From Yamagishiella unicocca (Eukaryota; Chlorophyta; Chlorophyceae; Chlamydomonadales; Volvocaceae): DNA of 64,000 bases. Below the pieces are notes generated by a model. It had not been told where the DNA came from, did no database searches, and worked only from the letters and a program-made list of their open reading frames with translations. Positions 1 through 13,994 of this stretch are shown here, in pieces (within the stretch, counting starts at the first letter, position 1; the number at the start of each line of letters is the position of its first letter). The position numbers were made by a program, and so were the translations under genes. The stretch spans positions 1,826,501-1,890,500 of the forward strand of contig BDSL01000006.1 in NCBI GenBank assembly GCA_003116995.1, given 5' to 3'.

Positions 1-3000
1 GGATGCAGTTGACGGGGCCCTTGTGGTCCTTCATGGAGGCCTCGAGGGTCTGCGGGGGGAGCGGGGCGGGGATGAGGGGGGCGGGTGGGTTGGGTGAGGG
101 GGTTGGGGTGAGGGGGGTCGGAAGGCCCCGCCGGGGGTGCTGGAATCATAGCAGCAGGGGAACGATCATTCGTATCATTTGGGACCGATACTGCTTTGGC
201 CACCATACCTAACACCTGCTTTGCTGCTCTGCCGTCCCCACCCCGTGCTGCTGTTGCTGAACTGCTGGCGCTCACCTGGGATGTGCGGCCCAGCCGCCAC
301 GCGCGCACCATGCCCTCCTCGCCGCCGCTAATGATCTTGGACGAATCTGAGGTGGAGGCGATGGCGGTGACGGCCTTTTGGTGTGCGTCGTTGATGGTGA
401 AGATCAGCTTGCCGGATTGCGGCCCGAAGGCGCGGATGCGGCCGTCCGACCAGCCGGACAGAATGGCGGCGCCATCCTGGAGGAAGGAAGGAAGGAAGGC
501 AGAGGGGAGATAGGGAGAAGGGGATGATGAGGAGATGCGTTGCGAGGAAAGAGTTCGGCGTTGAAGCCCCCCGTGCGCCTTCACACTCAGTGGAGCCAAA
601 ACAAGCAACGCGACGTGCACCATACATCAACACACTTATCTTCCTCTGCTGTGTACGACGGAGAGCTTGCATTCGCGAGACGCTCCCTCGTCGCCGTCGC
701 TGGCCTGCCCTCCCTGGCCCCTTCCCGGCCGTGACCCTCTCCGCCTCACCGTCGTGAAGGCTATGCAGTGGCACTCCAGGTTGGGCACCGCGATGCGCAG
801 CAGCTCGCGGCAGGTGGACAGGTGCCACACTCGGATGTAGCCGGTGCCGCAGGTGGCGAACACCTCGGAGTACTCGTGGGGGAAGGCCAGGCCGTTGATC
901 TTGTCGGAGTGAGCCGTCTGAATGAGCTCCTCCTTGAGCCTGGGGGAGTAGGGGGAGGAGCGGAGAGGAGGGAGAGGAGAGGCCAGGGGACGTCAGGAGG
1001 CGTGCAGTGTGGGTGAAGGTTTAGTACTGAGCATACTGAGTACGTAGGTACGGGGTGATTAATGACGGAAAACAGAAGCCGAGGGATAGTAGAAGGCCTG
1101 TCAGTCCGACTACTGCATGTGTCTGTGCCGAGTTGCTGCTTGGTTGGTCATATAGCCGAGACAGGGTCGCTAGCCGCGGGCGCAGCTCCACCTCCCTGCT
1201 TTGCTCTCCGCAAACGGCGTTCCGCTTCGCGCGCCCCTTCCCAACAGCGCCTCTCCGGCGCTCCCGCAGCGCTCGAGGCTGCACGCGCACATGCCGTCAA
1301 GGCGGCAACAGCCTCACAATGAGCGGCTACCTCCCCGGCCTCCTAAACACGACCCGACCGTCCACTGGCCCGCTGCGGCGCATCCGAGCAGCCGTGTTGC
1401 TCCGAGCAGCAGCATGCATTCTTCGAGGCACCGATGGCCGGGCGCTCCAAAGTTTAGGGTCTATCAGCCGGCAGCCGTCCTGGAGCTCACTCTGCCGGTG
1501 CCGCCCTATCTTCCGCCACCACTACTGACCGCCATCTGCTAGCGCTCCCCGAAGGGACAACGCCAACAGCTGCGGGTTGCGCCCACCATCCCTCCCTCCT
1601 TCCCCCCGGGGCCAACGTTACAGGGCTGCGTGCTAATCCTCGGCACACGAGGCGGTCCGCCGAAGCGCAACCGCAACACGCCCGGCAGCCATTCGGGCGC
1701 ATCATGCGCGACAGCCCGTGTGTCGTTTGGGTTGATGTGCCCGCCTTCCATGTAACGGCTACCAGGTAGCAAGGACCGCGACGGCCGTGCTGCTGGTGCA
1801 GAGCAAACCCCCTTGCCCCCCGCGCTGCTGGTGCCCCTACCCCCCCTTTTCGCCGGGCTTCCTCCAAGCCCTCCCTACCCCCCGCCCGGTGTCCATGTCG
1901 TACTTGCTGGTGGCCGGCTCGTACGTGACCTTGTAGATGTTGCACATGTCGGTGCCCACGTAGAAGGTGAAGGCGCGGTTGGTGATGTCCGCCAGGCTGA
2001 TAGACGTCACGGCGCCCTCCACCCGCGTGATCGCGAGGGAGGCCATTTTGCGGAGCAGCTTGGGGTTGGTGTTGGACGGCTCCGGAACCGTGCGGAGCAC
2101 CTGAGAGGGGAGGCCAGGTAGACGGAGCGCGGTCGGGTCGAAGGGAGGTCGGAGAGGCGGAGGCCGAGCAGGGCAGGCGGGGGGAAGGGGGCCCGTACGA
2201 GCCCATGTATGGCGTTACCCGCAGCGGGGGGCTTCCATTGCCGTGTATTGCTGCCTCCCCTCCTTGCTCCGTCACGATCACAACCACCACCACCATCACT
2301 ACCAGCATGACGCCTCACGCGCCGTCCCTTCCAGCCCTAACACTGCCGGTGCGTCCACACCCCAGGCCACACCTCCGGAGAGCCGCTGGGGTCGGCCGTA
2401 TCCCCCGGGCAACCCCACGTGTTCCCCCGCCCCACGTGTTGCGACGTTGTGAACGAGGTAACTCCTCAAACGACAGCCAGCACAGTGGGGTCTGTGCTCC
2501 AGGGGACCCGCATCCAGGTAATAAGGTAGATAGGTAGCTAGGCAGGGAGATGCGAGGACAGTCTTGCACAATCGCAACAAGGCAGGCGCACTGGCCTGAC
2601 AACAGCTCAGCACTACCCACTCGCCCGCCCACCTAATCATGCGCCCACCCGCCCCCGCCCAGCCCAGGGGCTTCTTGCTGTGCCGTCGTCTGGCTGACGC
2701 AACGAGCCAGCAGACAGCTTGTGGCATGCGCTTTCCGTCCATGACGGCGGTTCGCATGTGTCGATGCCATGATGTTCATGCTGTTAGGGTGCCTCCGGGT
2801 GACACCTCCGTGCTGCTTGCCGGGGCGCGACGCCCACAGCCCGGGTCCTACAAAACCCACCCACCCACCCACGCCAACGCCACCCACCCACCCACGCCAG
2901 CCAGCCACCCACGCCAGCCACCCATCCATCCGCACGAGCTTTCCTCACAAACCAACCCAGCGGCCGGAACCACGCCACCCAGCCAGCCACCCACCTGCAA

Positions 3001-4822
3001 GGATCCGTCTCCTCCGCCCACCAGCAGGTCCCCTGTGGGCACCTCGCACGAGGCAGTGACGCCCAGCTGCACGTTGCCCTTGGCAGGCCCCGTGTTCTTA
3101 AACAGGACGTGGTCCAGGGCAATCTGCGGGGTCGGGGAGGGGAGGGGTAGGGGTGCGGCCATCACGACCCGGGGTGGCGACCTGCCAGCTGCCGGGCGCC
3201 GCTGGCGTAGATCAGCGGACTTGAACCCTTGTGCCTCTGCGAGCTAGCGCAACGCGCGGCGTCTGTGCCGTCGCTTGGCAGGCACCCGCTTGGTAGCCCC
3301 GCCTTGCGCCGTTATAAGCATGTTTCGGCTGTGCAGCGTGCCACCGGGTGCGACTGCGAGCTGTGTGGCGGGTGGGCGCCGTGCGCACCAGGGGGAAGGA
3401 AACCAACGCCGTACATGGCCCTGCTGGTGCTGGTGGTGGGGTGACGCGCACGTCTGCTTTGCCCCCCCCAAGCTGGTGCCGCAACCATTGTCGGAAGGCA
3501 ATGCGCCTGCTATCCTATCCACGTCGTGTAACCGGGTCGTTACGGCGCCCCCGCCCCAAAGCTGATGCCGCGCAAACACCAGCTAGCTCAGCTGTCGAGC
3601 GCAACGGGGGGGGGCCAGCTACGCGGCAGCGGAGCTCCTCCAGGCGCCCATTCAAGGCCTCGACGCTCCGAGACCACGCCCGCGAGCACACTGGGGCAGC
3701 GCTTACGATGCTGGAAGCCGCGCAGGGTAGGGCCAGGACGGTGCTCCAAACCCGCCAAGCAAGTCCTGGCTCACCCAAAGGGCACGAGCATAGCACCTAG
3801 GCTTGACGCTGCGGGCAGCTGTTTCGGTTCCCCCACTCCCCCGGCCCTCCAGCATTCCCGGCATCGTATACTACATGATGGGGCCCGTGGGATGAAAGGG
3901 GGGCGGCCCACCTGCAGGACATCGCCAGTTGTGGTGCCACAGTGCACGTACTGGTCGTTGTTGTCGATGCAAATGGTTTTAAACACGCGTTTTAGGGTTC
4001 CCAGGCTGGCGTCCTGCGGCCGCAGCTTGTTGTTGACTGCGTCGTACGTCCACACGTTGAGGTTGAAGTTGCCGGCCGTGACCAGCTTGTCGTTGCTGTT
4101 GTTGAAGAACTTCACGCACGTGGTGAAGTTGGTTGCGGTGGGGCTGCCGCAGATGGCGTTCCCAGTGCGCACATCCCACAGCACCTGTACCCCGAAAGAT
4201 GGGGGTTGGCGTTGTCAGGGTCTGTGGGCGAAATTTCTGGCACACATGTGTGGGCGCATGTCCGGCCGAACCCCGGGACGGCACTTACCAGTGCGTTGTC
4301 GTCCTGTCCTCCGAGCGATGCTAGGTAACGCTCATCGCAAGAAAAGTCCAGCGCCTGAACCTTTACCTGCAGGACGGCAGGACAAGGCTGTGACGACACC
4401 GACGCAGCAGATCCCATGCCCGACCGTCCGCACCTTGTGCAGCGCCATACGGTGCAAAAGCTGCTTTGACTCCAGGTCCCAGATGATAATGTCTGCTGTG
4501 AAACCCATGTACGTTATTTGTCCCGTCGCCAAGTACTTTCCCGAGCGTGAGAGCGCTAGGCAAGACACCTGCGAGTGCACGGGGCGCGGCCGCGCGTTGA
4601 CGACACAGTCGTAGAAGCACCGTTGAGCTTCCATATCCACCTATGCACCTTATCGCTATGTCCTTGCAAGAACTCTTGTGACCGCGGGTCCGTTCGGTCG
4701 CGCAGGACGATTGTGCTGCCCAGTGGGTATATGATGGTGCGTCCGTCGGGATGCACAAGAAGGCCATTGTCAATTTGACCCCCAAATCCTATCACCGAGT
4801 TGAGGACTAATGGCTCCGCCAT
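1..4822 (-). CDS. CFAP52: CFAP52 (WDR16/FAP52), ciliary WD40-repeat protein, 3' end outside window
   Basis: WD40 beta-propeller protein; family members are microtubule inner proteins of the ciliary doublet. Exons seen (5' to 3'): 4822-4649, 4568-4434, 4366-4289, 4184-3912, 3123-2995, 2100-about 1886, 939-750, 476-276, 49-1. The start is the Met of MAEPLVLNSVIGFGGQIDNG at 4822; a further-upstream in-frame Met exists but the homologous N-terminus begins here. Family landmarks include YLATGQITYMGF, SLGGQDDNAL, AICGSP, CGTTTGDVLQ, FATCGTGYIRVWH and LSGWSDGRIRAF, in the order found in animal CFAP52. Intron phases agree at every junction except exon 6 to 7: the obvious GTAGGG donor at 1878 gives the wrong phase, while a GC donor at 1885 keeps frame, so that border is uncertain. 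About the first 480 of roughly 620 residues are present. Family identity is secure; the gene runs past base 1. Confidence 0.93.
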
Positions 4823-5398
4823 CCTTGCCCCCGGTTTCCGGCAAGAGGCTTGCGTCAATAGAGTGTAGGGCGGCCGGTAGAAAGTTAAGAGGCAATGCTC
4901 GTATGTCAAGATGTTAGCAGTAGGCAACTAGATGACAACGCGTGAAATTAGTGCTTCGCTAGAGAGTATCGCGGCTTCCTAAGTCTTATAAGAGCAGTCG
5001 TACAAACCTTGCATTTTGCCCCAGCATTGAGCACCCAAAACATCAAATTTTGCATCAAGCCTTCAATGCATGCTGCATTTACATCAGACTGTTTGTCTTT
5101 CTCCGTGAGATGCAGCTGTACGCTCCGATGGCACTTCAATCATCGCCTTGCCTGTGCTTATGAAATCAGACCCGTCATCAAAACCATGCAACACCAAGGG
5201 CTTGGGTGAGGTTGTAGCTGCACCGATTGACGAAGCAAACCCAAGTTGATGGTGCACACACGCACCATCTGTTGATGGGTCAACGGACAGTGATCGCCCG
5301 TGTCTCAACGGCAGCCCGGGGAGCCCCTGCAGCGGGCATTGCGGCCGCGGTAGTACCAGCCGCGTTTGTACACGCTGAGGCCGGTGGCTTGCCCCTGG

Positions 5399-5479
5399 AA
5401 CTCCCTCGGCCCCCAGCAGCACGAAGTTGCACGGTAGGGCGGAGAGGTCGCTCGGCAGCGGCGCGCGGCAGAAGGGGCA
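5399..5479 (-). pseudogene. Orphan RING-finger C-terminal fragment
   Basis: After an AG acceptor at 5481-5480 the minus strand reads CPFCRAPLPSDLSALPCNFV, which resembles the last Cys pair of a RING finger followed by the LPxNxxLL stretch common in TRIM-like RING proteins. The expected upstream Cys/His ligands are not visible between 5.5 and 6.0 kb, and the frame stops soon after. It could be an isolated exon of an unrecognised gene, a dead duplicate, or chance. Confidence 0.3.
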
Positions 5480-5903
5480 CTTTCACTACACACGGAAAAC
5501 AGTGGAAATGCAAAATTCGGTTAGATTGGGCTCAAGCGGCTGCGGCTTGATGATGATACCGTTACACTCAACTTCCTGGATTTGATGGGCCTGCTCACTG
5601 ACGCTACAACCTAGAGCCAACCGCCCAGCTGTCCGCTAACCCTGTCCGCTCCCCTACCCATCACAAACACTCCTGGAATAGGGACATGTCTGCATCGTCT
5701 GCACACACACGAGCCAAATCAGGAAGTCATGCTCGCTTCGGGGGTTTGCTTCTGGAGCTTGTTGGTGGGCCGGGGCTCTGTACCGAGGACTAAGCTGTAG
5801 GTTGGAATATAATTGGTTGAAGTTGTCCCTTCCGAAGCGTGCGCTTGGACGAGGATGCGCGTCGTACCAGTCGTATAAGTGTCTGCCATTACCGTAATCT
5901 GTC

Positions 5904-5908
5904 TTACA
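5904..5908 (-). terminator. Candidate volvocine polyadenylation signal TGTAA for OTC
   Basis: TTACA on the plus strand (TGTAA on the transcribed strand) about 790 bases past the OTC stop. TGTAA is the usual green-algal polyadenylation motif, but a five-base match alone is weak. Confidence 0.22.
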
Positions 5909-6693
5909 AGCGCATGAGTACGGTCCGAATCTTCATGGGTGCCTGCATACGTCCCACAGTTCAGGTGCTCACTACCAGGAGACACCACTGAAGCCATGGA
6001 AAACATTCCTTACTGCTTTCCCTGCTGCTCTTCGGCTATTTCAGCCTTGCTCCTGCTGCCTTTCGGCTACTCCAGCCTTGCTTCATAGCACGCTGAGTGT
6101 ATCCTGCGTCACTCATGGGATACCCGCCACGTCAAAACAAGTGCAACAGCAGGATGATACCCACAATGGAGCCCGCCAAACAACCCCAGGCCCACGCTGG
6201 ACGTGCAACTTGCTTTAAGGCACCGCCGCATACCATAGAATGAAGCTCCGGAGGGGAAGCTCATCGTCGTCTACTGCGCCCCACCCAAGGTTGAACCGCG
6301 TGCAATTAGCCCTGACATCGAACCCTCAAACCAGGCTGCGCGATTGTCTGCCGTACCCCCTGGCTCTCAGTACCACATAGTAAGTCTTCGCCTGCTCGAC
6401 GGAGCCCCGCCAGTAGTAGCGCGCCCTCTGCAGCCAACGCAAAGGATCCTAACTAGGCAAACGCCAAACACTCCATCATCACTACCTACCCCGCCTGCCT
6501 CCATCTACTGCACATGCCGACCGGTACGACAGCGCGCAACGCACCTGCAACGCACGGTCCCTCCCAACTCACCCCGCCGACACATACCCACACAACCGCC
6601 ATTCGGTTGGTTAATCTTCCGTGGAAAGTTGCGGTTTAGCGGTAAATGAACCCACACAAACGACCCCTAGCCCGCGTCAGCATGCCACGGCCC

Positions 6694-8380
<1,687 letters not shown>

Positions 8381-9380
8381 TCAGGTCACTAGGTGCTCAG
8401 TAAGTAATACGCGTAGACCGGTAACGTATAAGTGACGCTTGCTGATTGTGCTGTATCGGCTTTGATGTCTCTACCTCAGCGGTACCGTGCCGGCGGAGCA
8501 ACCCTGGAACCAGCTCCAGTTCGTTTGACATAAGATGAGACCATCGGCTTAACATCTGACTCCTCCTTGCCCAACAAAAACATCTATACAAATTATCATT
8601 TCGTGATCTATGTTGGGGGCCTTCTTCCGCTTCCTCTATATCATCCGCGTCATGGTCAAGGGGCGGGCATTCATACCAGCTGGCACAGGACCCGCACAAA
8701 ATCACGAATAGCAAGGAAGCAATTTAGCAGCAGACGATGCTGCGGAGAGGTTAAGCGCTAACTGTGCTCCAACCACATCCGCCGTTAGGTACAGCTCCTT
8801 TCGGACGCCGCATTACGAACCCATATACCCTACACCGGCCAATTCACAGATGTTCATTGCAGAGGGGTCCCTCGCGGCAAGGTCACAAGGGTGGCCTCGC
8901 CCGAAGGAGCTAAGCGCGAGGGTAGCCCCGCTCCATGTAGTGCACTTGAATGTACACGAGGGTGGCTTCTAACGCGGCTGAAAACGTCGAGACAAGAGGA
9001 TCCTATCGCTTTGCCCGACTATCATCCGAAATCACTCTACTCGGCCGACCCACGGGGCCGCCCTCTCATGATAGCGAGCGCGTCAGCGTCCTCGAACTGC
9101 GACGAGGGGCGTTTTGTGCCATGGGAAGGTTCAGTGACAGCCGCACGTCTCCTTGGAGGGGCCGAATAACCGCCTATCCTCACCTCACCTTCCCGTCCCT
9201 TGCCTCATCACCCCAGCCACGAAAGGCGCCTACAGCTGTATGCGACCCTTCCCCGCAACACCGTGACCAGCCTAGCCCGCCCACTCAACGATCCATTATA
9301 CACATTCCGAGGCTGCGAAATACCCAACCAACCATTCCAACCGCTAGCTACACAACCACCAAAATCACACATACCACACC
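8381..9380. promoter_or_regulatory. Divergent intergenic promoter region (OTC minus / CBM14-like plus)
   Basis: One kilobase between two start codons pointing away from each other, so both promoters and 5' UTRs must lie here unless 5' non-coding exons extend further. I see no strong TATA box or other recognisable element, and no convincing exon. Confidence 0.5.
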
Positions 9381-12300
9381 ATGCTCCGACCCGCGCCGCT
9401 GCTGCTGTGGGCCGCTTTACTGGCCGCCCTGTCCTTTTCCCCGGCCACCGCGAATGCACTTCCTGCTGGACTTGGCCTTATCCGCCACCATCGCCGCGGC
9501 GCCTCAAAAGCCGCTTACCGCCTAGCCGCCGCCTCAACGGCCACCTTGGACCACCTTCCCCCACGCCGCGTCTTTGGAGGCTCCACCGAACCCACGGCCT
9601 TCAGCAGCACCGCCCCGATCCGTGCATCACACTACGGCGCCTTCCGGCACCTGCTCCAGGACGCCACGGACGGACCCGTGGGTCGGGACTGGTGCGCCAC
9701 CAATGCCCTGCCGGACGGCGCCTACCCCTACCCAGGCGCCTGCGACTTGTTCGTACTATGCTCGGACGGCCTGACGGCCGTCTTCAGCTGCGCGGCCTGC
9801 TCCGAAACCGATACGGACGGCGGCCTCCAGGGAGGCTGCGCGGGCCGGCCGACGCTGTCGTACAACCCGGCGACCCGAGTCTGCGACTGGTGGGGAGAAC
9901 CGCCCGCGCTGTCCTTAAGGGGTGAAGGCGTTAAATACCGGTTTTGCGGGGACATGGGTCTACAAGGGCAAAGGATACACATAGCAGCAGCCGGGTGGCA
10001 GCCAGGTGGGGAGCTATACCGTCGGGCGGGGCTGATCCAAGGCGCGATCAAGCACCAGGTGGTGCGGTAACCTAATTTGGCAAAACGAATATGCGGCGCC
10101 ACAGCCGTCCATTGTTGCGCCTCCTTCAGCCAACCCATATAAGGCGTTACGTAAGGCCCACCAATGACCCACGCCATGTACAGGCCCACCAGCGTGCCCA
10201 CGTGCGATGTACGCGCCAGTCCAGCCGCCGAGGGCACTACGACGGCAACGACGACGCCCGAGCTGGCCGCCGCCACCGCCGTCGACGACCCGCAGGATGA
10301 GCTTCGGGACGCCGGTGCCGCCCCGGAGCCGTCGCCTTCCTACGACACCGTCACCGTCCCCACCAACGCTCACCCATTTTACGGCGGCAGCAGCCGCGGC
10401 AGCGGCCCTTACAGCGACAGCGACAGCGCCATCGGCGTCGGCGGTGATGATGATGGTGACGGTGGCTACGGTGCCGAGGGCATGGTTACGGAGCGGGCCG
10501 GCTCGTACTCGGGCACCGGTATTTTCCCCGCTGGCAGCCCCGGGACATTCCGCGGGGCCGCACCGGCGGCGGCAGCGGCCCCTCCCTCCCCGACTGAGAT
10601 CCTCCTGGACTTCCGTAACAGCAAACCCTACGCGGTGGTCCCAGGATACGGCCCAGGGGATGACTGGTCGTTCCCGGGTATGTGACGTGACGTGGCATCC
10701 ATTGACACATCCGCCGTACACACACGCACATGTGAACACGTACGTATTTCGGTGTCAGGCAATGCGCCCGATGGCTCTACCTTCTGGTCCGGGGCCCACT
10801 GTAAGAGTTACCACTTAATATGTAAATGCGCTGGTCGATTCTGGGTAGTAGTTGTAGTAGTCGTACGAGTTACAGTGGGTTCCAGACCAAAAGGCATAAC
10901 CATCTGGGTATTTTGGGCCGGTGGCTGTACAAGCGGTAAAGATTATATATTGGTAACTGAGTGCACGTGATGGTTCGTGGCTGAGGCTGCTGGCTCGATG
11001 ATGCCGCCAGCACCCGCCATCAACGGACCGCGTGAGCCCATGGGTAACGGAACCTAACGGAACCCAACAGAACCCAACGCCCTTCCTCACACGTGTATGT
11101 CGTACGGCAGATCCAAGCGACATGGTCCGTGGGCTTGTCGGCGGCACGGGCGACGCCGACGCCGGTGGCGACGACGGAGATGACGAGGAGGAGGAGGAGG
11201 ACGACGGAGATGTCGACGACGATGCCGGTGGAGATACAGACACCGTTATCGACGACCCGTGCATGGTCGGCTCCGAAGCTGCCTCCCCTGGAGCCGTAGT
11301 CGCCCAGTACTCCGCGCTCTTCGAGGCGCCCTCGTGCGACGCCCGGGGCGCAGCCATCTGCGCAGCGAGTGGGTAGGTCGGGTCGCGGATGACTCACCGG
11401 TGCTGCAGCAGGAGGGGAAACACGGGGCGTCCCCGGGTCATGGTCGCGTCCTCACACAGCTCCTCGCTAAAGCACACATCATCACACACGCCGCCACCGC
11501 GCCTCCCCGCCCGACCCGGCCCCACAGGCTTGACGGCAAGGGCAAGGGCAGCGAGATGAACGCCCCCAACACGCTGTACGGCGAGTGCGCCGACGGCGAC
11601 GCGCGCGGCCGCGGATACGTGGCGGGGGTGACGCTGCAGGCTGCTGCTGCGCGTAAGGCCCTCCGCAGGTGCGTGCGCGCGTGGTCTGCCGGATCCCCCA
11701 CCCTTCACCACGTCTGCTCTAAATGTCTGTCCTAAACGGTTTTTTCTCGCATCCACGGGTCTTCCTCGAAACGCTTCACCACCACACACACGCCCAAGTA
11801 CCCCGCCGGTCATTCGGCCGTCATCACCTCACCGATTCGTCTCCTCTTACTACTCATCTTAGCGCCCAAGGCCTGCGCACTTACCGAAGCAGGCCCTGTG
11901 ATGACTTGCCTTCCCTGGAGCTGTGTATCATCATCATGCATTTGCCTTGCTGCAACCTAATGACTCGTGCCCTCCTCTTGCTCTGCCCTCCCCACTACTT
12001 ATACATTTGCGCCCTCTTGGCGTGCGGTGCTGCCCGGGCCCATCGTGCGGCCGCGGTCGCAGCGGCCAGCCGGCCATCATCAGCGCTCGAGTGGTGTGCG
12101 ACCCGGCGGTGCCCGCCTCCTACCTGGACTTCTTTTACACGGGGGACGCGAGCATGGTGCGCAGACGGTGTATGTGGATGTATGTGTGTGCGTGTGTGTG
12201 TATGTGTCTGTGTGGCTCTCACCTCGTATGCAGGTTGGGGACCGGCGCGGCAGGGATGGTCCCCGCCCTGCTCCACCCCCCGTCGCCCGGCATATACTTG

Positions 12301-12820
12301 GATCCTGCACTCACATTCATGTCGTACATAAGGCCGGACACCGTCGCAGCTACCCACACACGTGGCTGTCGTTTGGGTAACAGAACAGCTGGCCCAGCCT
12401 CAACGAAAACCGGGCTCTGTGAGCCCACAAACCTGCCATCAACCGCCGCCCCGTCCGGCCGCCGCCCCGTAGACCGCCAACCGCACCTGGACTTTCGTGT
12501 CAACCGCCAACTGCCGGCCCGCAACCGACGCCAACGGCAGCCCGCGCATCACTAACATCACCTCGGCGTCCTTCCAGCTGCCCAAGGGGGTAATCCAGGA
12601 CACACTTGTCGTACGGGCGCAGCTTAGGGAGACGGCCGCCAGCCGCGCCCTGGGCCCCCTGCTGACCCTGCCCTGCTGGTACGGCGTGTACGGCAGCAAC
12701 GACCGGGACGATCTTGTCGTACGGGTGTGCCCTCCCGAGCCATCGGCAACGGAGGCCAGGGGCCCGGAGCTGCGAAGCTCGTTGTGGGGCGTGTTTTCGG
12801 CGCATGACACGTTTTCATGA
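9381..12820 (+). CDS. Secreted protein with CBM14-like chitin-binding module and volvocine C-terminal beta-sandwich module
   Basis: Predicted extracellular protein. Six exons: 9381-9889, 10184-10677, 11111-11372, 11528-11668, 12063-12156 and 12473-12820; the sum is 1,848 nt (615 residues) and all phases agree. The first ~25 residues are a signal peptide (MLRPAPLLLWAALLAALSF). Residues ~100-175 look like a peritrophin-type CBM14 module: LPDGAYPYPGACDLFVLC, then LSYNPATRVCDWP, with the final Cys supplied by exon 2; splicing at 9889/10184 is what creates the typical VCDWPxxVxxC ending. A Thr/Gly/Asp-rich linker and an acidic run (DDGDDEEEEEDDGDVDDD) follow. The last ~180 residues have APNTLYGECADG, YLDFFYTGDAS, WTFVSTANC, ITSASFQLPKG and GVYGSNDRDDLVV, the signature of a module I know from many volvocine extracellular proteins. 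The ligand is unproven; wall or matrix binding is an inference. Confidence 0.75.
10751..10908. repeat. Inverted pair of the dispersed R1 repeat (MITE-like hairpin) in intron 2
   Basis: A forward copy at 10751-10811 (GTGTCAGGCAATGCGCCCGA...CCCACTGTAAGAG) and an inverted copy at 10863-10908 (CAGTGGGTTCCAGACCA...) share about 45 bp and could fold into one hairpin with a ~50-base loop. The same unit recurs near 39.0 and 41.7-42.1 kb. It lies in intron 2 of the CBM14-like gene. Confidence 0.75.
12167..12217. repeat. GT-rich microsatellite in intron 5 of the CBM14-like gene
   Basis: Imperfect run of GTGTATGT/GTGTGC units just after the exon 5 donor. Confidence 0.7.
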
Positions 12821-13216
12821 GTTTCGACTCTACCGTAATCCCGGACGAGCTAAAATGAGGCCGCTGCGCCAAGTGGCATTTGGGACGAGGTGCAGTGGAA
12901 CTTTCCTTATTCGCGGTTGGCACTCTTCTCTTTCTATTATCCCCCGACCCCTGTTGTTGCGCGAGCGTGATTTTAACCCCGTGTGGGCGACGGCCTCGAT
13001 GAGCTCCATCTCGTGACCAATCTCAAGCAATGTTTTTGCCGTGACGTACCAGTTTATTCAGTAGCGAAGCGATTCCGTGAAACTCTCCCCGTACAGCAGC
13101 AACACGCCTTTGCCTAGTGCTGCCCCTATCGGGCATGTGTCGTCTTGTGCGAGGACTATCCTAGCATTTTGAGCCACACGGCTCTTCCAGCCTCCCGTGC
13201 AGTTGGGTTGGAGCCG

Positions 13217-13221
13217 TGTAA
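13217..13221 (+). terminator. Candidate TGTAA polyadenylation signal for the CBM14-like gene
   Basis: TGTAA about 400 bases after the stop codon at 12818-12820, a normal 3' UTR length for volvocine genes. Support is the motif and its spacing only. Confidence 0.35.
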
Positions 13222-13989
13222 ATACCCGCCCCGCCTGCCGAGTCGTCGTGCGGCCGGAACCCGTTACTAGCGCTGCACGAACGGCCGTACGTGGCAGTTG
13301 AGCCCAGCAACAGCATCTCGCGTCAGGATGTCGCACGATGGAACTTAGAATGCATATTGTCGCAACGTGGGTGTAGGCCGTGACCCTGCATGACCCAAAA
13401 CACCCAATGCTGCGTTACTGTTGCCTGGGAGGGTATGTTCGACAGGCGGAGAGACGAGAGATACCCGTAGTACACGTGGCGCCTAAAAACAAGTGTTGCA
13501 CCTAACTGATCGCCAATGCTAGGCCTAATATAATACACGAAAAAAATGCTATCTGCGACTTACTTCACGACACCCTCACCACAAACGGAAACACCGTACA
13601 ATTCGCACGGCAAGAACCGGCCTCTAGCGCTGAATGCCTTCAGTGATCAAGGACGGACAAGAGCACGTAACCCTCGCACACACGTATGCCGGCGCTACAA
13701 TTGCGCAGGCCAGGCTGCTTGATATTGCTTTCGACCTGAATCTGATCCTAAAATCACGACCCAAGGCTAGCTGACGGGCCCCTCTCCTGCGGCATGACGC
13801 CCGGAGGCAGCCTGCATAGCCGAGCGGCGAGCCGCGTCAAAGTATCTAATGCCGTCGGCTGTCTGAGGGGCACTAAAAAAAATAAAACCCAGCACTCCAG
13901 TCATGCACGCAAGCACGCACGCTGGCTTCTTCGGTGAACGGTAGATCACGCCAAACGACACATACCCACACCCACACCCACACAGAACA

Positions 13990-13994
13990 TTACA
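13990..13994 (-). terminator. Candidate TGTAA polyadenylation signal for the coiled-coil gene
   Basis: TTACA on the plus strand, about 960 bases past the minus-strand stop at 14957. It is compatible with a long algal 3' UTR but not proven. Confidence 0.28.

Larger units (their letters stand above)
4823..6693. other. Intergenic gap between CFAP52 and OTC
   Basis: Upstream flank of CFAP52 and downstream flank of OTC. Apart from the RING-like scrap near 5.4 kb and a possible OTC polyadenylation signal near 5.9 kb, I see no convincing exon; open frames here are short and lack family motifs. Confidence 0.5.

Noticed and set aside
12234..12376. A possible extra exon in the CBM14-like gene (frame containing GIYLDPALTFMSYIRPDTVA).
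   Set aside because: Including it breaks phase with the last exon. Joining 12156 directly to 12473 keeps frame and restores the known ...YYTGDAS-x-WTFV module pattern.
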